NCBI RefSeq assembly: GCF_036785885.1
Contig: NC_092312.1
Location: 22,958,001-23,022,000, forward strand
Direction: 5' to 3'
Length of the DNA: 64,000 nucleotides
DNA from: Coffea arabica
Taxonomy: Eukaryota > Streptophyta > Magnoliopsida > Gentianales > Rubiaceae
A program made the position numbers and the translations under genes. Below are positions 44,353 through 56,553 of this stretch, piece by piece. The notes below the pieces were generated by a model that searched no databases, had not been told where the DNA came from, and was given only the letters and a program-made list of their open reading frames with translations. Each line of letters opens with the position of its first letter. The stretch's first letter is position 1.

Positions 44353-47300
44353 ATGGGGTGCACTGCATCCAAGCTGGACAACGAGGACACGGTCCGCCGG
44401 TGCAAGGACCGGCGCCACCACATGAAAGCTGCCGTCTACGCCCGCCATCACTTGGCAGCTGCTCACTCCGACTACTGCCGCTCCCTCATCCGAACCGGCT
44501 CGGCCCTCTCCACTTTTGCAGCTGGAGAACCACTCGCAGTCTCCGACCGCACCGCTCCGGTATTCCTTCGCAGTCCCTCCTCCTCCTCCACCACCACAGC
44601 TACCATAAAACCCCCTCGTCCCCCGCCTCCGCAACGCCACATCCCTTCTCCATCCCCATCCGCCTCCCTACGCCACCACCCTCAACCCCCACCCCAGCCC
44701 GAGTACTCCCCCTCCATTTCCTCCTCAAAACTCCCCCACATCCTCTCCTCCTCCTCCCATCAACAACGTCGGAAAAAACCCATCAAGCTCCCCCACATTC
44801 TCTCCGATTCCAGTTTCACTTCTTCGCCCACCCCGAAAGCCCCTCACGATTTTGACGGCAATCCATTCTTTACCTACAATGCAAAAGCGAATTCCAGCTA
44901 CACGAACACTCCTTCCCAGACGTCGTCCGTTTGGAACTGGGAGAATTTCTACCCGCCATCTCCTCCTGACTCCGAATACTTTGAGCAATTGAACAATAAA
45001 AGGTCCAACCGTCCTGCTGCCCACAGGGACAATGGGAGTGACATGGATGAGGTACATGATGATGAAGATGAGAAGGGTTCAAGATATAGTACGTCTCATT
45101 CGAATTATTCGAACCATCAATCCCATAATCAGCAGCAGGGTATTAACAACAATAAGCAATTCGACTTTTTTGACGATGATAAGGCCTCTAGTTACTCTTC
45201 TTACTCGAGTTACTCGCGAAATGAGAAGAATGATTTTGGGAAGCCAGGTAAACTCGGTAGAAAAGTTGTTAGTGGTAATTCTCCGAGTCATCTCAATAGA
45301 TGGGATAGTGAGGAGGAGGAGGAGGAGGAGGAGGAAGATAGGGAGACTGAGAGAGAGACAGAGAGGGAGGAAGTTCAGTGTAGTGAGTGGGGGGACCACG
45401 ATCATTATAGCACAACAACTTCATCATCATCTGATCATGAGGAGTCTAGATCTGGGATAGGGATAGGGACCAGGTCGAATATGGGGTCGAAAAATGGAGC
45501 TGGAAATGGTGTTGCTGCTGATGCTAATGTTAATTCTGGTGGTAAAATGGCATTTGATTCGGGTGCGGAGTTGGGTCATGCTGTGTTTCAGGGTAAAGCC
45601 GAGAAGTTTTCGACTGCTAGCTGGGGGGATAATGGGAAAGGGGATAGAGAGATTGTCTCTGATAGGAGAATTGCAGTGAGGCACAAGGATTTGGCTGAGA
45701 TTGGGGCTGCAATCAAGATGTATTTCGATCAAGCTGCAGCTGCTGGTGGGCAGGTTTCTGCGATGCTGGAAACCGAAAGAGCTCAGCTTGATCGGAGCTT
45801 CACCAAGCTTAAAAGTGAGTTCTTTCTCTGTTGCAATTACGGTTTTTCTTTTTTCCGATTTGTAGATTACTTTGAGTCAAATTTACCATTTGCTTCAGCT
45901 TTATTGGAATTGAACTTTTGTTTTGCTTTGACTTCATCATCTTCCGTTCCTCCAATATGGGTCTTCTTTTAACGTATTACTTGTGTCCTTGGCAAATGTG
46001 GGATTTGCCATTTGGATAATTAGACCTTCTTATCTTCTTGCCTGAGAAATGGAACCATTTTGCAATTGATTTTATTGGGCCTTGCAGAGACGGTTTATCA
46101 TTCAAGTGGAGTTTTCAGTAACTTAAGCTCCAGCTGGACTTCAAAGCCACCTATAGCTGTTAAGTACAAATTTGAACCAGGCTCCCTCGAGGAATCAGGA
46201 GGTTCGAATAGCATTTGTTCCACTTTAGAAAGACTCTTGGCCTGGGAAAAGAAACTTTACCAGGAAGTGAAGGTGCTGATCCTTTCAATTATCTTTGTTA
46301 AGTTTGAGAACTGACTGGTATTTTAAGTAGTATTTACTTCAGTCTGCATTAAACTTTTTCTTGATCCATTTAAAAGAAAGTAGGCGGTGGCTTAGGCTGG
46401 ACGCAACAGTTGACAATGGCGTAAAGTAACCCTTTTTCTGGTTGTATTTTCAAATGACGAAAGTGTACCAAGAAAGTTGAGAATCCTCTGTTGGGTTTGC
46501 ATTATGCTTTGCTTGAGTGGTACTGTTGAACTTTGTGGTTTATGTCTATCCATTAGTGCTTGTGAGAAATATCTTTCTTGTGTAATTACTAAATTGTTTG
46601 GATACAATTGTCAGTAAAATGACAAATTTCATTTACTGTTTGGCGTGCAAGGAGTCAAATACAGCCTACAAACTACAATGCACTTAGGATGTAAAATTTG
46701 GACCATGCTGGTGGGTGGGTCTGCCTGCCTAACTAACTTAACTTTATGAAGGGGATAGAAACTCATGTAGCTTATTTTAATTAATTAATTAATTAATTTT
46801 AAACAATCAGTCGATTTCCTTTAATTTTGATCATTATCGATATGTAAAGGACAAAACGTGAGCTAACGTGTACATATGACACAACACGGTATTGTTTATG
46901 GGTATTAACTTTTGAAGATTCTGTCTTTTTCAAAAGAAAGAAGTAGATTCTAGGCCCTTTTCCGTTTTTCTTATTGGTGGTTGTTTCTTTTAGCCTTGGA
47001 GGATTTTTTTTTGTTGGGGGGGGGGGGGGGGCCTTTTTCCTTCTTTCACGGGATAAGTAAACTTAAAAACCATCTTTAATTAATTATTGTAGCTTGAATT
47101 TTTTTTTTAAAAAAAATTTTCCTATGTTCATGTTTGCTAAAACAAGCACTTGCAAATGCTGATTTGGTGAACATGAAAATATGTTTCTTGAGTTTTTTTT
47201 TTTCTCATTACTGCATTCAGACTTATTTTCAGCATTTTGAAGACATGTATTAATGTTGACTTGGTAAGTCATCGATATTGCCCTTAGGCTAGAGAAGGTG

Positions 47301-49351
47301 TGAAGATTGAACATGAAAAGAAGTTATCAGCGCTCCAAAGTCAAGAGTACAGAGGGGATGAGGAAGCCAAGTTGGACAAGACCAAGGCCGCTATCAAAAG
47401 ACTGCAATCTCTAATTCTGGTCACATCTCAGGCTGTGTCTACTACCTCCACAGCCATTCTTGGTCTTAGGGACTCTGAACTTGTTCCCCAGCTCGTTGGA
47501 CTCTGCCATGGGTTAGTATTTTCTTGTTCTGTTTAAATCTTGGTTAGCGATAAAGTGTATAAAATTGTTGGCTGTTTTTCACTAGAATGTCAGAGCTTAT
47601 TGGCTGACAGCGAGGGTTCAGTTGTTTAGCTGAGCCTCTGCAAATTCAATCTTTTCTAACAAACTTCAAATATATCTTTTTGAAGAATGTCTTTTGGGGT
47701 TACAACTGGCTGCTTAAGACGGCCATATTAAAATTTATTGTAGAAATATTGGAAAGATGTTTCTAAAAGCCCTCAGGATGACGCTACGTTTTCTAGATTT
47801 TGAGCTGAAATTGATGTAGGTTCTCTTTCAACGTCTTGTATTTAAGATGCTAAAGTTCAACTAGTCTGTCCTTTGTAAATTTTTGTTTACTTGCAGTTAA
47901 AACCATACAAAGGTGACCACATGGAAAAAATTAATGGACTCTTTGTATGGGGGGTTGTTTTATCTCTTTCAAACTTTTCCTCTTGCTCATGTAAAACATG
48001 CTATACATCGTACACCGCTGGCTTGTTGGAGTGGTAGGTGAAAATATAATGAAGCTCTGGTTTTGCATGTGCATGAACCCAATCTCATCCCTCTGAGCCA
48101 GTGCAGCCATCCTTGGGGCTAATACATTGAGAACTTGATGACTTGAATTTACTAGCTTGTTCAATAGTAGAGTGGCCCACCATTGTGGCCTCAACATCAA
48201 CATGCCTCTTGTAGATTAGATTGACCATGTTGAAGGACAAAATCAATTTCACTAAGAAGATTGTGATTTTGTTATGTTAAATTAATGACCAAACAAGTGT
48301 AAAATGTGGTGGCAACTGTGTGCCAGATTGTAAGAACTAAAAGTCCTGGCAAGCAAGCTTAATTTTCATCTGAATACTAAGGTTATTTATCTCTTGCATG
48401 TGATACGTGAGAAAATTAGGTTTTACAATCTTGTGCTACAGAGAAATGGTTTCCTTCGTTGATTGATTCAACACTCTTTTATCATTGATGTGGAGCAACA
48501 TTCATACTACTTTAGCAATGTTTATTTTATAATTTTACCAGTTGCTGATATTACAATGAAACAGGTTCATGTACATGTGGAAATCAATGAACCAATATCA
48601 TGAGGTTCAGTATGATATTGTACAGCAAGTCCAGGGCCTTGTCAACCGAACAACCCAAGGTGAATCAACCTCTGACCTGCATAAACAAGCAACACGGGAT
48701 CTCGAGTCTGCGGTGTCTGCGTGGCACTCTAGTTTCTGCCGCTTGATGAAATTCCAAAGGGAATTCATCCGCTCCCTCCATGAATGGTTCAAGCTCACTT
48801 TTCTCCCTGTCAGCAGTGAACAAACTAACGGCAACAGGGAACATTCTGAAGTTTTTGCCTTCTGTGATGAGTGGAAGCTCGCCCTTGACCGTATACCTGA
48901 CACGGTTGCATCTGAAGCTGTCAAAAGTTTCATAAACGTTGTCAATTCAATATCTTTGAAACAAAGAGAGGAGCTCAAAATCAAGGGGCGAGCTGAATCT
49001 GTATCTAGAGAGCTCGAGAAAAAGGCATCGTCCCTCAGGAACATAGAAAAGAAATATTACAACTCGTACTCCATGGTTGGCATTGGCCTTCCTGATACTG
49101 GCCCTGATAATGGGCATGCTTTGGATGCACGTGACCCTCTAGCTGAGAAAAAGCTTGAGCTTGCAGCTTGCCAGAGGCGAGTTGCAGATGAGATGCTGAA
49201 GCACTCCAAGGCAGTTGAGGTGACTCGGTCGCACACTTTGAACAACATCCAGACAGGGTTGCCCGGTGTTTTCCAAGCCATGACCAGTTTTTCTGCCATG
49301 ATCGCTGGGGCACTTGAAGCAGTTTGCACGCATTCCTATGCTATAAGATAG
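44353..49351 (+). CDS. DUF630/DUF632 protein, NRG2/REL2-like
   Basis: Four coding exons give 885 aa: 44353-45814, 46088-46272, 47288-47511, 48565-49351, with GT-AG borders and matching phases. Residues 1-60 ([28 protein letters not shown]...HSDYCRSL) are a DUF630 domain with an N-terminal MGC, typical for myristoylation and palmitoylation. A long Pro/Ser-rich, then acidic, disordered region follows, with nine consecutive Glu near residues 319-327 encoded by a GAG/GAA run. The DUF632 part spans about residues 445-780: [102 protein letters not shown]. Coiled-coil segments follow ([23 protein letters not shown]). Family members include Arabidopsis NRG2 (nitrate signalling) and rice REL2 (leaf shape). 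Which orthologue this is cannot be settled here, so no symbol is given. Confidence 0.93.
47016..47031 (+). repeat. G16 homopolymer in an intron
   Basis: Sixteen G bases between T-rich stretches in the second intron of the DUF630/DUF632 gene. Confidence 0.8.
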
Positions 49352-49858
49352 ATAAGATTCCATTGAAAAGCGCTACTATACTATATATTCCTTTATTCCC
49401 TGGTTCAGGTCTTGTAGGAACTAGAAAAGGCTTGCATTTTTCCACGGCAGGCTCTTTTCTTCTTTTGCAATTTTTTGGCCTTTTTGTCTCGTGGTGCTTT
49501 GCGTTTTGTGTCGTAAACATGTAGATATTTTGAATTTTGCAATTTTGTCACCGTTTTGTTCGTGGGAGGGGAACGAATACAGTTGTACAGGAAGGTGCTC
49601 GAACTATTTGTATCAGAGGTAAAACGTTAATAGCAGATGAATAAATCTATTTATTGCAATTTGCAACTGCCATTCTTAGTCTAACTTGTGTTTCTCATGC
49701 ACAAGTCCTTCGTTGTTGCAGATCCACAAGGGGAAGAAATTCTTCTACAAAACTTTCATCATTTCTATCAAGTTCTAATACAAACTCCGCATTTCCAATC
49801 TGAATGCCTAGATATTAACCAACCAAATTGAAACTTTAAAAGGAGACATGGTGTCCCT

Positions 49859-49893
<35 letters not shown>

Positions 49894-51525
49894 GGAGCGT
49901 AATGCAAGGCCATTTTTCTATTTTTGCATCATTGACAAATTGCTGGCGCTACGAGTACACTTCCAATGTGTGAAGATAAATTTCCAATTTGTGAGCTTCG
50001 ACCAACAAGAAAAAGTTTAACGGGAAAACAAGACATATCTGTCATCATGAAAATTTCAGCAACAAAAGCGGTCGGAACAGAAAAAACACGAACAGCCCAG
50101 ATGATAAGATCGTCATCTTCTCCAGGAAAAGATGAGAAAAAAGAGAGAACTGTGAGCATTTGGTTAGTTTCTGCATGCAGCAACTCCTGGCCAAGCTGTT
50201 ACTACTTGCATTATTCAATTATATGTTCCTGTTTTCGAACTTGGATATGTATAAATATATATATACATGCCAGCCAGATCCTCGTCTATCATCATCAGTG
50301 GCTGTGTCAGATTTCAAGTTGTCGCCCTTAAACCCCGGCTATGAGCTAGGAGCTCTAGTCGGATACTACTAAGATTCAACGTACGTTGTTGCATTCTCAG
50401 AAGCTTGGTTTGGGAAACTGCCAATTCCAAACATAGCTAATATCACTAGTACATGGGAGTACAAGGAAAAAAATTGTTAACAACGTCCTTTACATTTTAG
50501 CATATAAATTTTTTGGTCTTCCACTTTTAGAATGGTAATTTTATGTCCCTAACAAATGCAAATAAGTAATTAATTTTGATCCCAATCTAAATTTGCAATT
50601 ACTTTTTGACTTGAAATCACCATGTGATTCACGTGTAGTCATTTTTTTATATACACAAAAGTCATATTTCACCTTTTCAATGACAAAAATGAATATGAAT
50701 TAAATCAAATATTACTTTTTTAGAAAAAAAATGAATATAATTCAGGACAGATCCTACTTTTTAGGGATAAAGATGACAGGGTCACTTGTTTAACTACAAT
50801 TGAAGTCTAACCTTTTTTTTCCTAAAAGGCTAAAATAATGATCACGTGTGAATCAAGTAATGGGTTTAGGGTAGAAAGTGATCGAAAACCTAAGTTGGGA
50901 CTAAATTTCACTAACTTGGTTTTGTAAGAGATATAAATATACCATTTTAAAAATGAGACGTGAAAAAATTTATTTAACAACATGTGAAAGACATTTTGAA
51001 CGATTTTTTTAAAGTATAAATCACAAATTATTTCAATATTTACTGTTAACATTGGGCTTTGATTTCTAATAAAAGAAAAAAAGAAGGAAGTTTTGTTGGC
51101 ACAGATTAGGCTTTGATTCCAAATATAGAAATATGACACTATAACGCTCAACCCATCAAACATAGGATTTGACTTCTACCGAAAGGAAAAAAAAAGGAAG
51201 GAATAAAGTTATGTTGATGGAGATTGAGGCAATTAGCTTATTTTCAGACGTGAACTCTGCTGTGTGCAATTTCATTATGATGATTATTGTTGATTTTCTG
51301 AAATAGCCAATGAATGGAGGATTGTACTTTGATTATATCTGTCAAAATATTTCACGAAGCAGCAAACAACCTTTTGTTCAAGGAGTAAGGACTAAGAAGA
51401 AAGGAAAGAAAAAGCTAATAAGAGCTATTTTTGTGATTTAAAATTGTTATCTTACTGCAGGGTAGTTTTTTTTTTTTTTTAAACAATGTGCCGTATACAA
51501 CAAACCAAGAATTTTCCTTGGATTT
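49352..51525. other. 3' flank of the DUF630/DUF632 gene and intergenic DNA
   Basis: The first ~320 bases are likely 3' untranslated sequence, with AATAAATC near 49640. A (TA)n run is at 49862-49889. No further gene was recognised; open frames around 49,966-50,372 have no family resemblance that I can see. Confidence 0.5.
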
Positions 51526-51826
51526 CGTTTGGATTAGCTGTTTTTGGGGATACTTTTGAAAAATTTTCTTGTAACAGGATGGGAGTGTTTTTTAAAAACT
51601 AATTTTTTAAATACAATAAAAATTTTTAAAAAGTACTCTAAAAGGTAATCTAAAAATTAGTTTAAATTTTTTTAAAATTTTAAAAAATATCTCAAAATAT
51701 ATTTTAGAAACTCTTCTACTCTTAAATATCCCAAAATATTTTCTGAAAATATCCCAAAATATAATCTAAAAACTCAACTACAGCAAAATTTTTCAAAAAC
51801 ACCCCCAAAAACAGTCAATCCAAACG
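51526..51826. mobile_element. MITE with ~40-bp inverted ends (301 bp)
   Basis: The left end CGTTTGGATTAGCTGTTTTT, continuing through ACTTTTGAAAAATTTT, is matched by the inverted right end CGTTTGGATTGACTGTTTTT and TTTTTGAAAAATTTT. The interior is A/T-rich. Flanks share GGAT. Probably hAT-like; the superfamily is uncertain. Confidence 0.75.
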
Positions 51827-52268
51827 GATATATTTTGGGATATTTTTAGAAAATATTTTGGAATATTTAAGAGTAGTAGAGTTTTTAAAATATATTTTGG
51901 GATATTTTTTAAATATTAAAAAAATTAGACTACTTTTTAGAGTACTTTTTAAGAATTTTTGTAGTGTTTGAAAAATTGAAGGATCCAAACAGAGCTCAAA
52001 TTATCGAAAACATCATGCCATTTTGACCAAAAAATACAGACATTCAAATGAAATCATGTCTCATGAGTTTTTAAAATATATTTTGGAATTTTTTTAAATA
52101 TTTAAAAAAATTAAACTACTTTTTAGAGTACTTTTTAACAATTTTTATAGTGTTTGAAAAATTAATTTTTAAAAAATTGAAGAATCCAAACAGAGCTCAA
52201 ATTATCGAAAACATCATGCCATTTTGACCAAAAAATACAGACATTCAAATGAAATCATGTCTCATGAG
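51709..52268. repeat. Inverted repeat plus ~190-bp tandem duplication beside the MITE
   Basis: About 58 bases of the MITE interior (51709-51766, with CTACTCTTAAATATCCCAAA) recur inverted just outside it at 51830-51888. After that a unit of about 190 bases occurs twice in tandem (51883-52069 and 52070-52268). Both copies carry ACTACTTTTTAGAGTACTTTT and then CAAACAGAGCTCAAATTATC up to CATGTCTCATGAGT. Confidence 0.85.
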
Positions 52269-54052
52269 TGCAAATAGAAAATGGAATATCAAGAAACTGT
52301 CATGTATAAGAAAACATCAATTAAGGTCGTTAGAAAGTATAGGGGCCATTCCTATTTTAGGCATTGAATTAATCAATAAACCAATCTGATTAATTACTTT
52401 ATGATAGCTATCATATTCATGCCTGCCTGACGATAGAACCATATTTAAAGAGTCAAACCATGCATGATGGAGCTATTGTTAGGAAAAATTTTATCAAAGT
52501 GTGTATGATGATGGATATGCAAATGTCCTCATTCTTGATGTAACAGGTGCAGCAGGAGTTGAAGCCTGCTTTGAGGCTAGAGGGGGGGACCGGGTATTGA
52601 ATTATGAGAAGACAAAATTCAGTAAAATGCTACTTCTGCCCTCAATTCCCTTCTCAATGGTGGGTGGTGATTGTGTACAAATATACTACGTCCCTTAAAA
52701 CATTGCATTGTGTAGGACTCAGCTCCTCTAAACAACTCATTTTACTAAGGTGATCGTTCAGCGCCTGGTTCAATCAAATAGTCCATGAATACAATTCGAG
52801 ACCATGAATATAATGGCATTTGGCATGCATAGGTGATTAGGTATGTATGCGAAGCGAGCAGCTTTGTAAGCACTTATCGAGCTGCTTGGTCAATGGATTG
52901 TCTGGTCTTGATTTTGATCAATTTCGAGTCGAGCTGTTCAGTCAATCAACGAATCGTCTCGTCTTGACTTTAATCAAGTTCAAGTCAATCTCAAACATGT
53001 TCGATTGTCCTAAGGAGCCGAGTATGAGCAACACTATAGTATGTTCGATAACTCATCGAGTTTTATTAAGCATTAATGTGTATATTAAATAATTATATTT
53101 ATATGGCTTAAATTACATAAGTGTTTAGACTTGATTAAAAAATTTCAACCCTTCCCTTCTATAATATAGCTAGTTTTATGGGTATTGGAATCAATTGTAT
53201 CCCTTTAAAATTTTAAAGGAATAAAAAATGCCTAAAAGACCTAAATCGTAGCTTAATGATCGAGCTCAATTGAGTGAGTATGAGCTCTTTAATGATCTCA
53301 TTGAGTTGCATGCGAATTGTTGCTCTTCTGCTCGATCGATCACAAGCCTGAAATTTTACAGTGGAGCAATTTTTAGAATCGATCTCGAGCATGGCACTGC
53401 TCAAACTCGTCTCGACTCGATTATACCACTACAGGTGATAGAACACACACATATACCTAGGGATAGAAATGTCTTTCATATTGATGATCCTGTTCCAAGA
53501 AAACATTTTAGCAAAAGCGAAATAACCTAAAATTGTTCGATTGAAAATATTGCAAACCTCATTAAAGAGAGACTAATTTTATAATGACCAATTATTGTGT
53601 ATGGTAAATGATCATAAAAAAAAGTTGCTGACAATGATGGAATCGTGTAAAGTTGCATGCTGGTAGGGTAAATTTTCCTTCATTTCCATTCTTTCATCCA
53701 TAAATCACCTTTGTGCCTAGTCCCTTTTTTCTCTTTTTCCTTTTTAGTGGACAGAATGGGATTAGAGGTGTATCGAGTCCCATCAAGAAAGAAGGAAACA
53801 GGTATATAATGCAACTTCTTGCAGGATATCTTCCTCCCATGGGCCATGGGTTGCCACTTGTTTAAGCGAAATGAAGAATTAAAAAGCCAGAAATTTCCAC
53901 TAAAAGCCACAGACAGTCCCTGAAAGCAGTCAATCGGCCAAGGTTAAAAGGCATCTGTTGAATGCAATCATGGTTGCTTAATGCCAAATGGTCAGTCAGC
54001 AAAGCGAAGATAATTTAACTTTTTTAGTGAAGACAGTAGATGAAATCTATAC

Positions 54053-54095
<43 letters not shown>

Positions 54096-54327
54096 TAGAC
54101 ACATACACTGTGTGTGTATATCTGTGTATGTGTGTGTAAAATTTATCTGAGCTGATGCAATATGGGTTGTAAAAGAAAAAAATATCATCAAATGATCATT
54201 AGTCTTTCTTCCTTTATGATCATGTCTCCCACTATTAGCCACTGATTTTCCACCACTGTGTTGTCGTAAATAATAATAATAATAATAAGGGGGAACAAAA
54301 GGAGCTGAACAAATGGTTAATGCTTGA
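52269..54327. other. Intergenic DNA with an unplaced open frame and a dispersed-repeat-like block
   Basis: An open frame at 52501-52698 reads GYANVLILDVTGAAGVEACFEARGGDRVLNYEKTKF; it looks protein-like but I cannot assign it. From about 52,845 to 53,440 the DNA is rich in TCGAGC/GCTCGA-type words in both orientations, a pattern common in plant transposon relics. No complete gene is supported. Confidence 0.4.
54051..54089. repeat. (ACAT)n/(AT)n compound microsatellite
   Basis: ACAT units pass directly into about a dozen AT units; a looser GT-rich stretch follows to about 54,138. Confidence 0.9.
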
Positions 54328-54496
54328 GGCAACCGCTTCTGGACTGTTCAAGTCTTGGCGGGACGAGTGATCAAGGGGTTAAGCTTTATCTCCTACCATA
54401 TATTTGTCACTGTGATTTTCCGTCAGCTCTCCATTTCCCTAGAATAGGTTAGAATAAATTATACAAATGTTATCATTACGCAAAAAAAAAAAAAAA
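54328..54496 (+). mobile_element. SINE with 11-bp target duplication (169 bp)
   Basis: TTAATGCTTGA flanks the element perfectly (54317-54327 and 54497-54507). GTTCAAGTC at ~54347 fits a polymerase III B box, and the tail is a 15-base poly(A). The last ~50 bases (CCCTAGAATAGG...TTATACAAATG) match the tail of the SINE at 40129, but the heads differ. Confidence 0.85.
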
Positions 54497-54507
54497 TTAA
54501 TGCTTGA

Positions 54508-55249
54508 TAGACATGAAAATATTGTCTGCAAATACGAAGTTGGGCTCATCAGGGTCAGTTTCATTTCAAATTAACAACGTAACTAGCCCAACTAAAACCA
54601 CACAGATTCAACCATTTAAGTTTGATACCAATAACCAGCCCAGTTATTTCCGCGTGTGATTCGAATGGTCCAGTTCTTAAATCTTTAATACCCATCGCTG
54701 GGGCCTCTCTATGCTGTTAAGAAAAGAAAAATACACATGATTCGTGCCAGGAGAAAAAAAAAAAACCCACATGCTTAATTGAAAACCATGTAGTGTTTGA
54801 GGAGTAATATCTTTCTCTACAAGGTTTGAGCAGAGTTTGGTGTTAAGAAAGAAACAAAAAATGTCATTATTTGTTTTGCCAAATATACCTTTTCAATATT
54901 CACTAATAATTATCCACATCTTATTTATTAAACTTTCCACTCCTACATAACTACCACTACAATAAAATAGACACACACAAACACATACACATGCTCCCAT
55001 CTTTTTTAGCCTAACAAAACTTCTAATGAGCCAACAACTTCTTTTCCCAAAAAAAAAAAGGAAAGATATAATTCTTCCATCCATATTTCTAAAACGAAAC
55101 CTCCAACAACAACTAAAATTTTAATAAAATTTAATATATATTTTTAAAATTTTTCTTTTAGATCTGCAAGCATGCATATAGGGGGACTGTCAGAGAAGGT
55201 AATGTAAGTGAGAGATTTCGAGTTCGAATCCTCTCATTTACATTAAAAA

Positions 55250-55280
<31 letters not shown>

Positions 55281-56553
55281 CAAAGGGTGTGCCATTCCCA
55301 CCAGTTAAAGTTATTTTTGTGACATGAACTAGTAGATGGTTGATAAAGAACAAAAAGATACCAAGGATTCACTTAAATTATGTGTCGGTCACTTGACATT
55401 GATGCATGAAGTATGAGTTAAAAATGTCAAGAAAATTGACGTTTCTTTTGTATGATAATAATGGAATTTGCAATGGACATTGGACAGGAGGTGAAAGCAG
55501 CAGCATTCGGTAATTCTCATAAGAACTGGGATATTAGTTGTAGTACTTTCAAAACAAAAGTTGCACCGGTCAAGACTCCATTAAGAACTTGGGATGCATG
55601 CTCCTCTTACCAAGGATTCAAATCAGAGCTCAACTTGCTAAGTAGCAGTACAATTTTCATCAGATCCAATGTATCCTCTTGTGATACATTCTTCTTGAAA
55701 CATTCTGCCTAGGATCTATCTGTAAGGAATTGCGTCTCCCTAACACGCTCAAGACTTATGGTCTCTCTCCAATCTCCAAATCTAGAGGACCACTGGAGCC
55801 TCAGCCCTCATACCACTTTGTTTGCTAAAATCTACTGTTTGCCCTTTATATTGCCGTGGTAAAGTCATGCTCTTCTTTCACAATTTTGTTGCTATTAACT
55901 GAAAGGGTACTTGTAAGATCTTATAGTAGCTGCGTCCGATAGGTAAGAAAAACTTGGTCCGATAACTTTTGTTTCTTGCTGTTAAGATCCACTGCTGATA
56001 GAAACAAACTGGTTCAAGAAAAGTTTCTCGAATTTAAACTAAAAGGACTTGGATTGAATTCCATTTTAGGCTTCAACAGATTCTGTCAAGTTTACAGAGT
56101 ATCACTACCAATCAGCACAACATTGCTCAGAGTTGGATGCCGTTCCCCCCATACGATTCTTGCGGTGCTGAACCATTATAAATGGGAGAAGAGAAGAATC
56201 ACATGGAACTGAGGCGGAAATTCGTTGGATGATGTAGCAGAACAACAGGAGTTATCTTATAAATGCACCAGTATGCAGGCGTCCCACTTCAATATCAAAA
56301 ATCATTGTGAAACTTCCATCAGGAGAAATCATTACGAGCTAAAAACTCAAAAATCTAACAATTTTCCAGTGAGGGCCGGTTCCATTTACGAGGAAGACAG
56401 CGTGAAGCACATTAATAAAAGATACGGGAAACTCCCGTGGGATCAGATCATCGCCTGAAGGCTGAAGCACATTTCCAAAGGACCTCGTAACTCTTTTGAG
56501 GAATGGACCATTGGCGCCGATACAACAAGGGACTAGAATTCTATCTTACTTAA
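54508..56553. other. Intergenic DNA downstream of the AGC kinase gene
   Basis: No gene is supported. Open frames at 55452-55712, 55976-56212 and 56225-56458 lack any family resemblance that I know. The last part probably includes the kinase 3' untranslated region, read on the minus strand. A SINE-like remnant lies at ~55160-55258. Confidence 0.45.
55160..55258 (+). mobile_element. SINE-like remnant with B-box and poly(A) tail
   Basis: GAGTTCGAATCCTCTC (about 55218-55233) is a good polymerase III B-box sequence. It is followed within 15 bases by a 22-base A run and then (CA)n. This resembles the 3' half of a tRNA-derived SINE. I found no target duplication, so the limits are approximate. Confidence 0.4.

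Noticed and set aside
44229-44855. 208-codon open frame overlapping the DUF630/DUF632 gene
   Set aside because: It is the +1 reading of a C-rich coding region whose main frame encodes a conserved family; Pro/Ser/His bias is typical of a shadow frame.
55452-56458. Possible small gene(s) on the plus strand downstream of the kinase
   Set aside because: Three separate short frames with no homology that I recognise and no convincing splice sites joining them; part may be the kinase 3' untranslated region in antisense.
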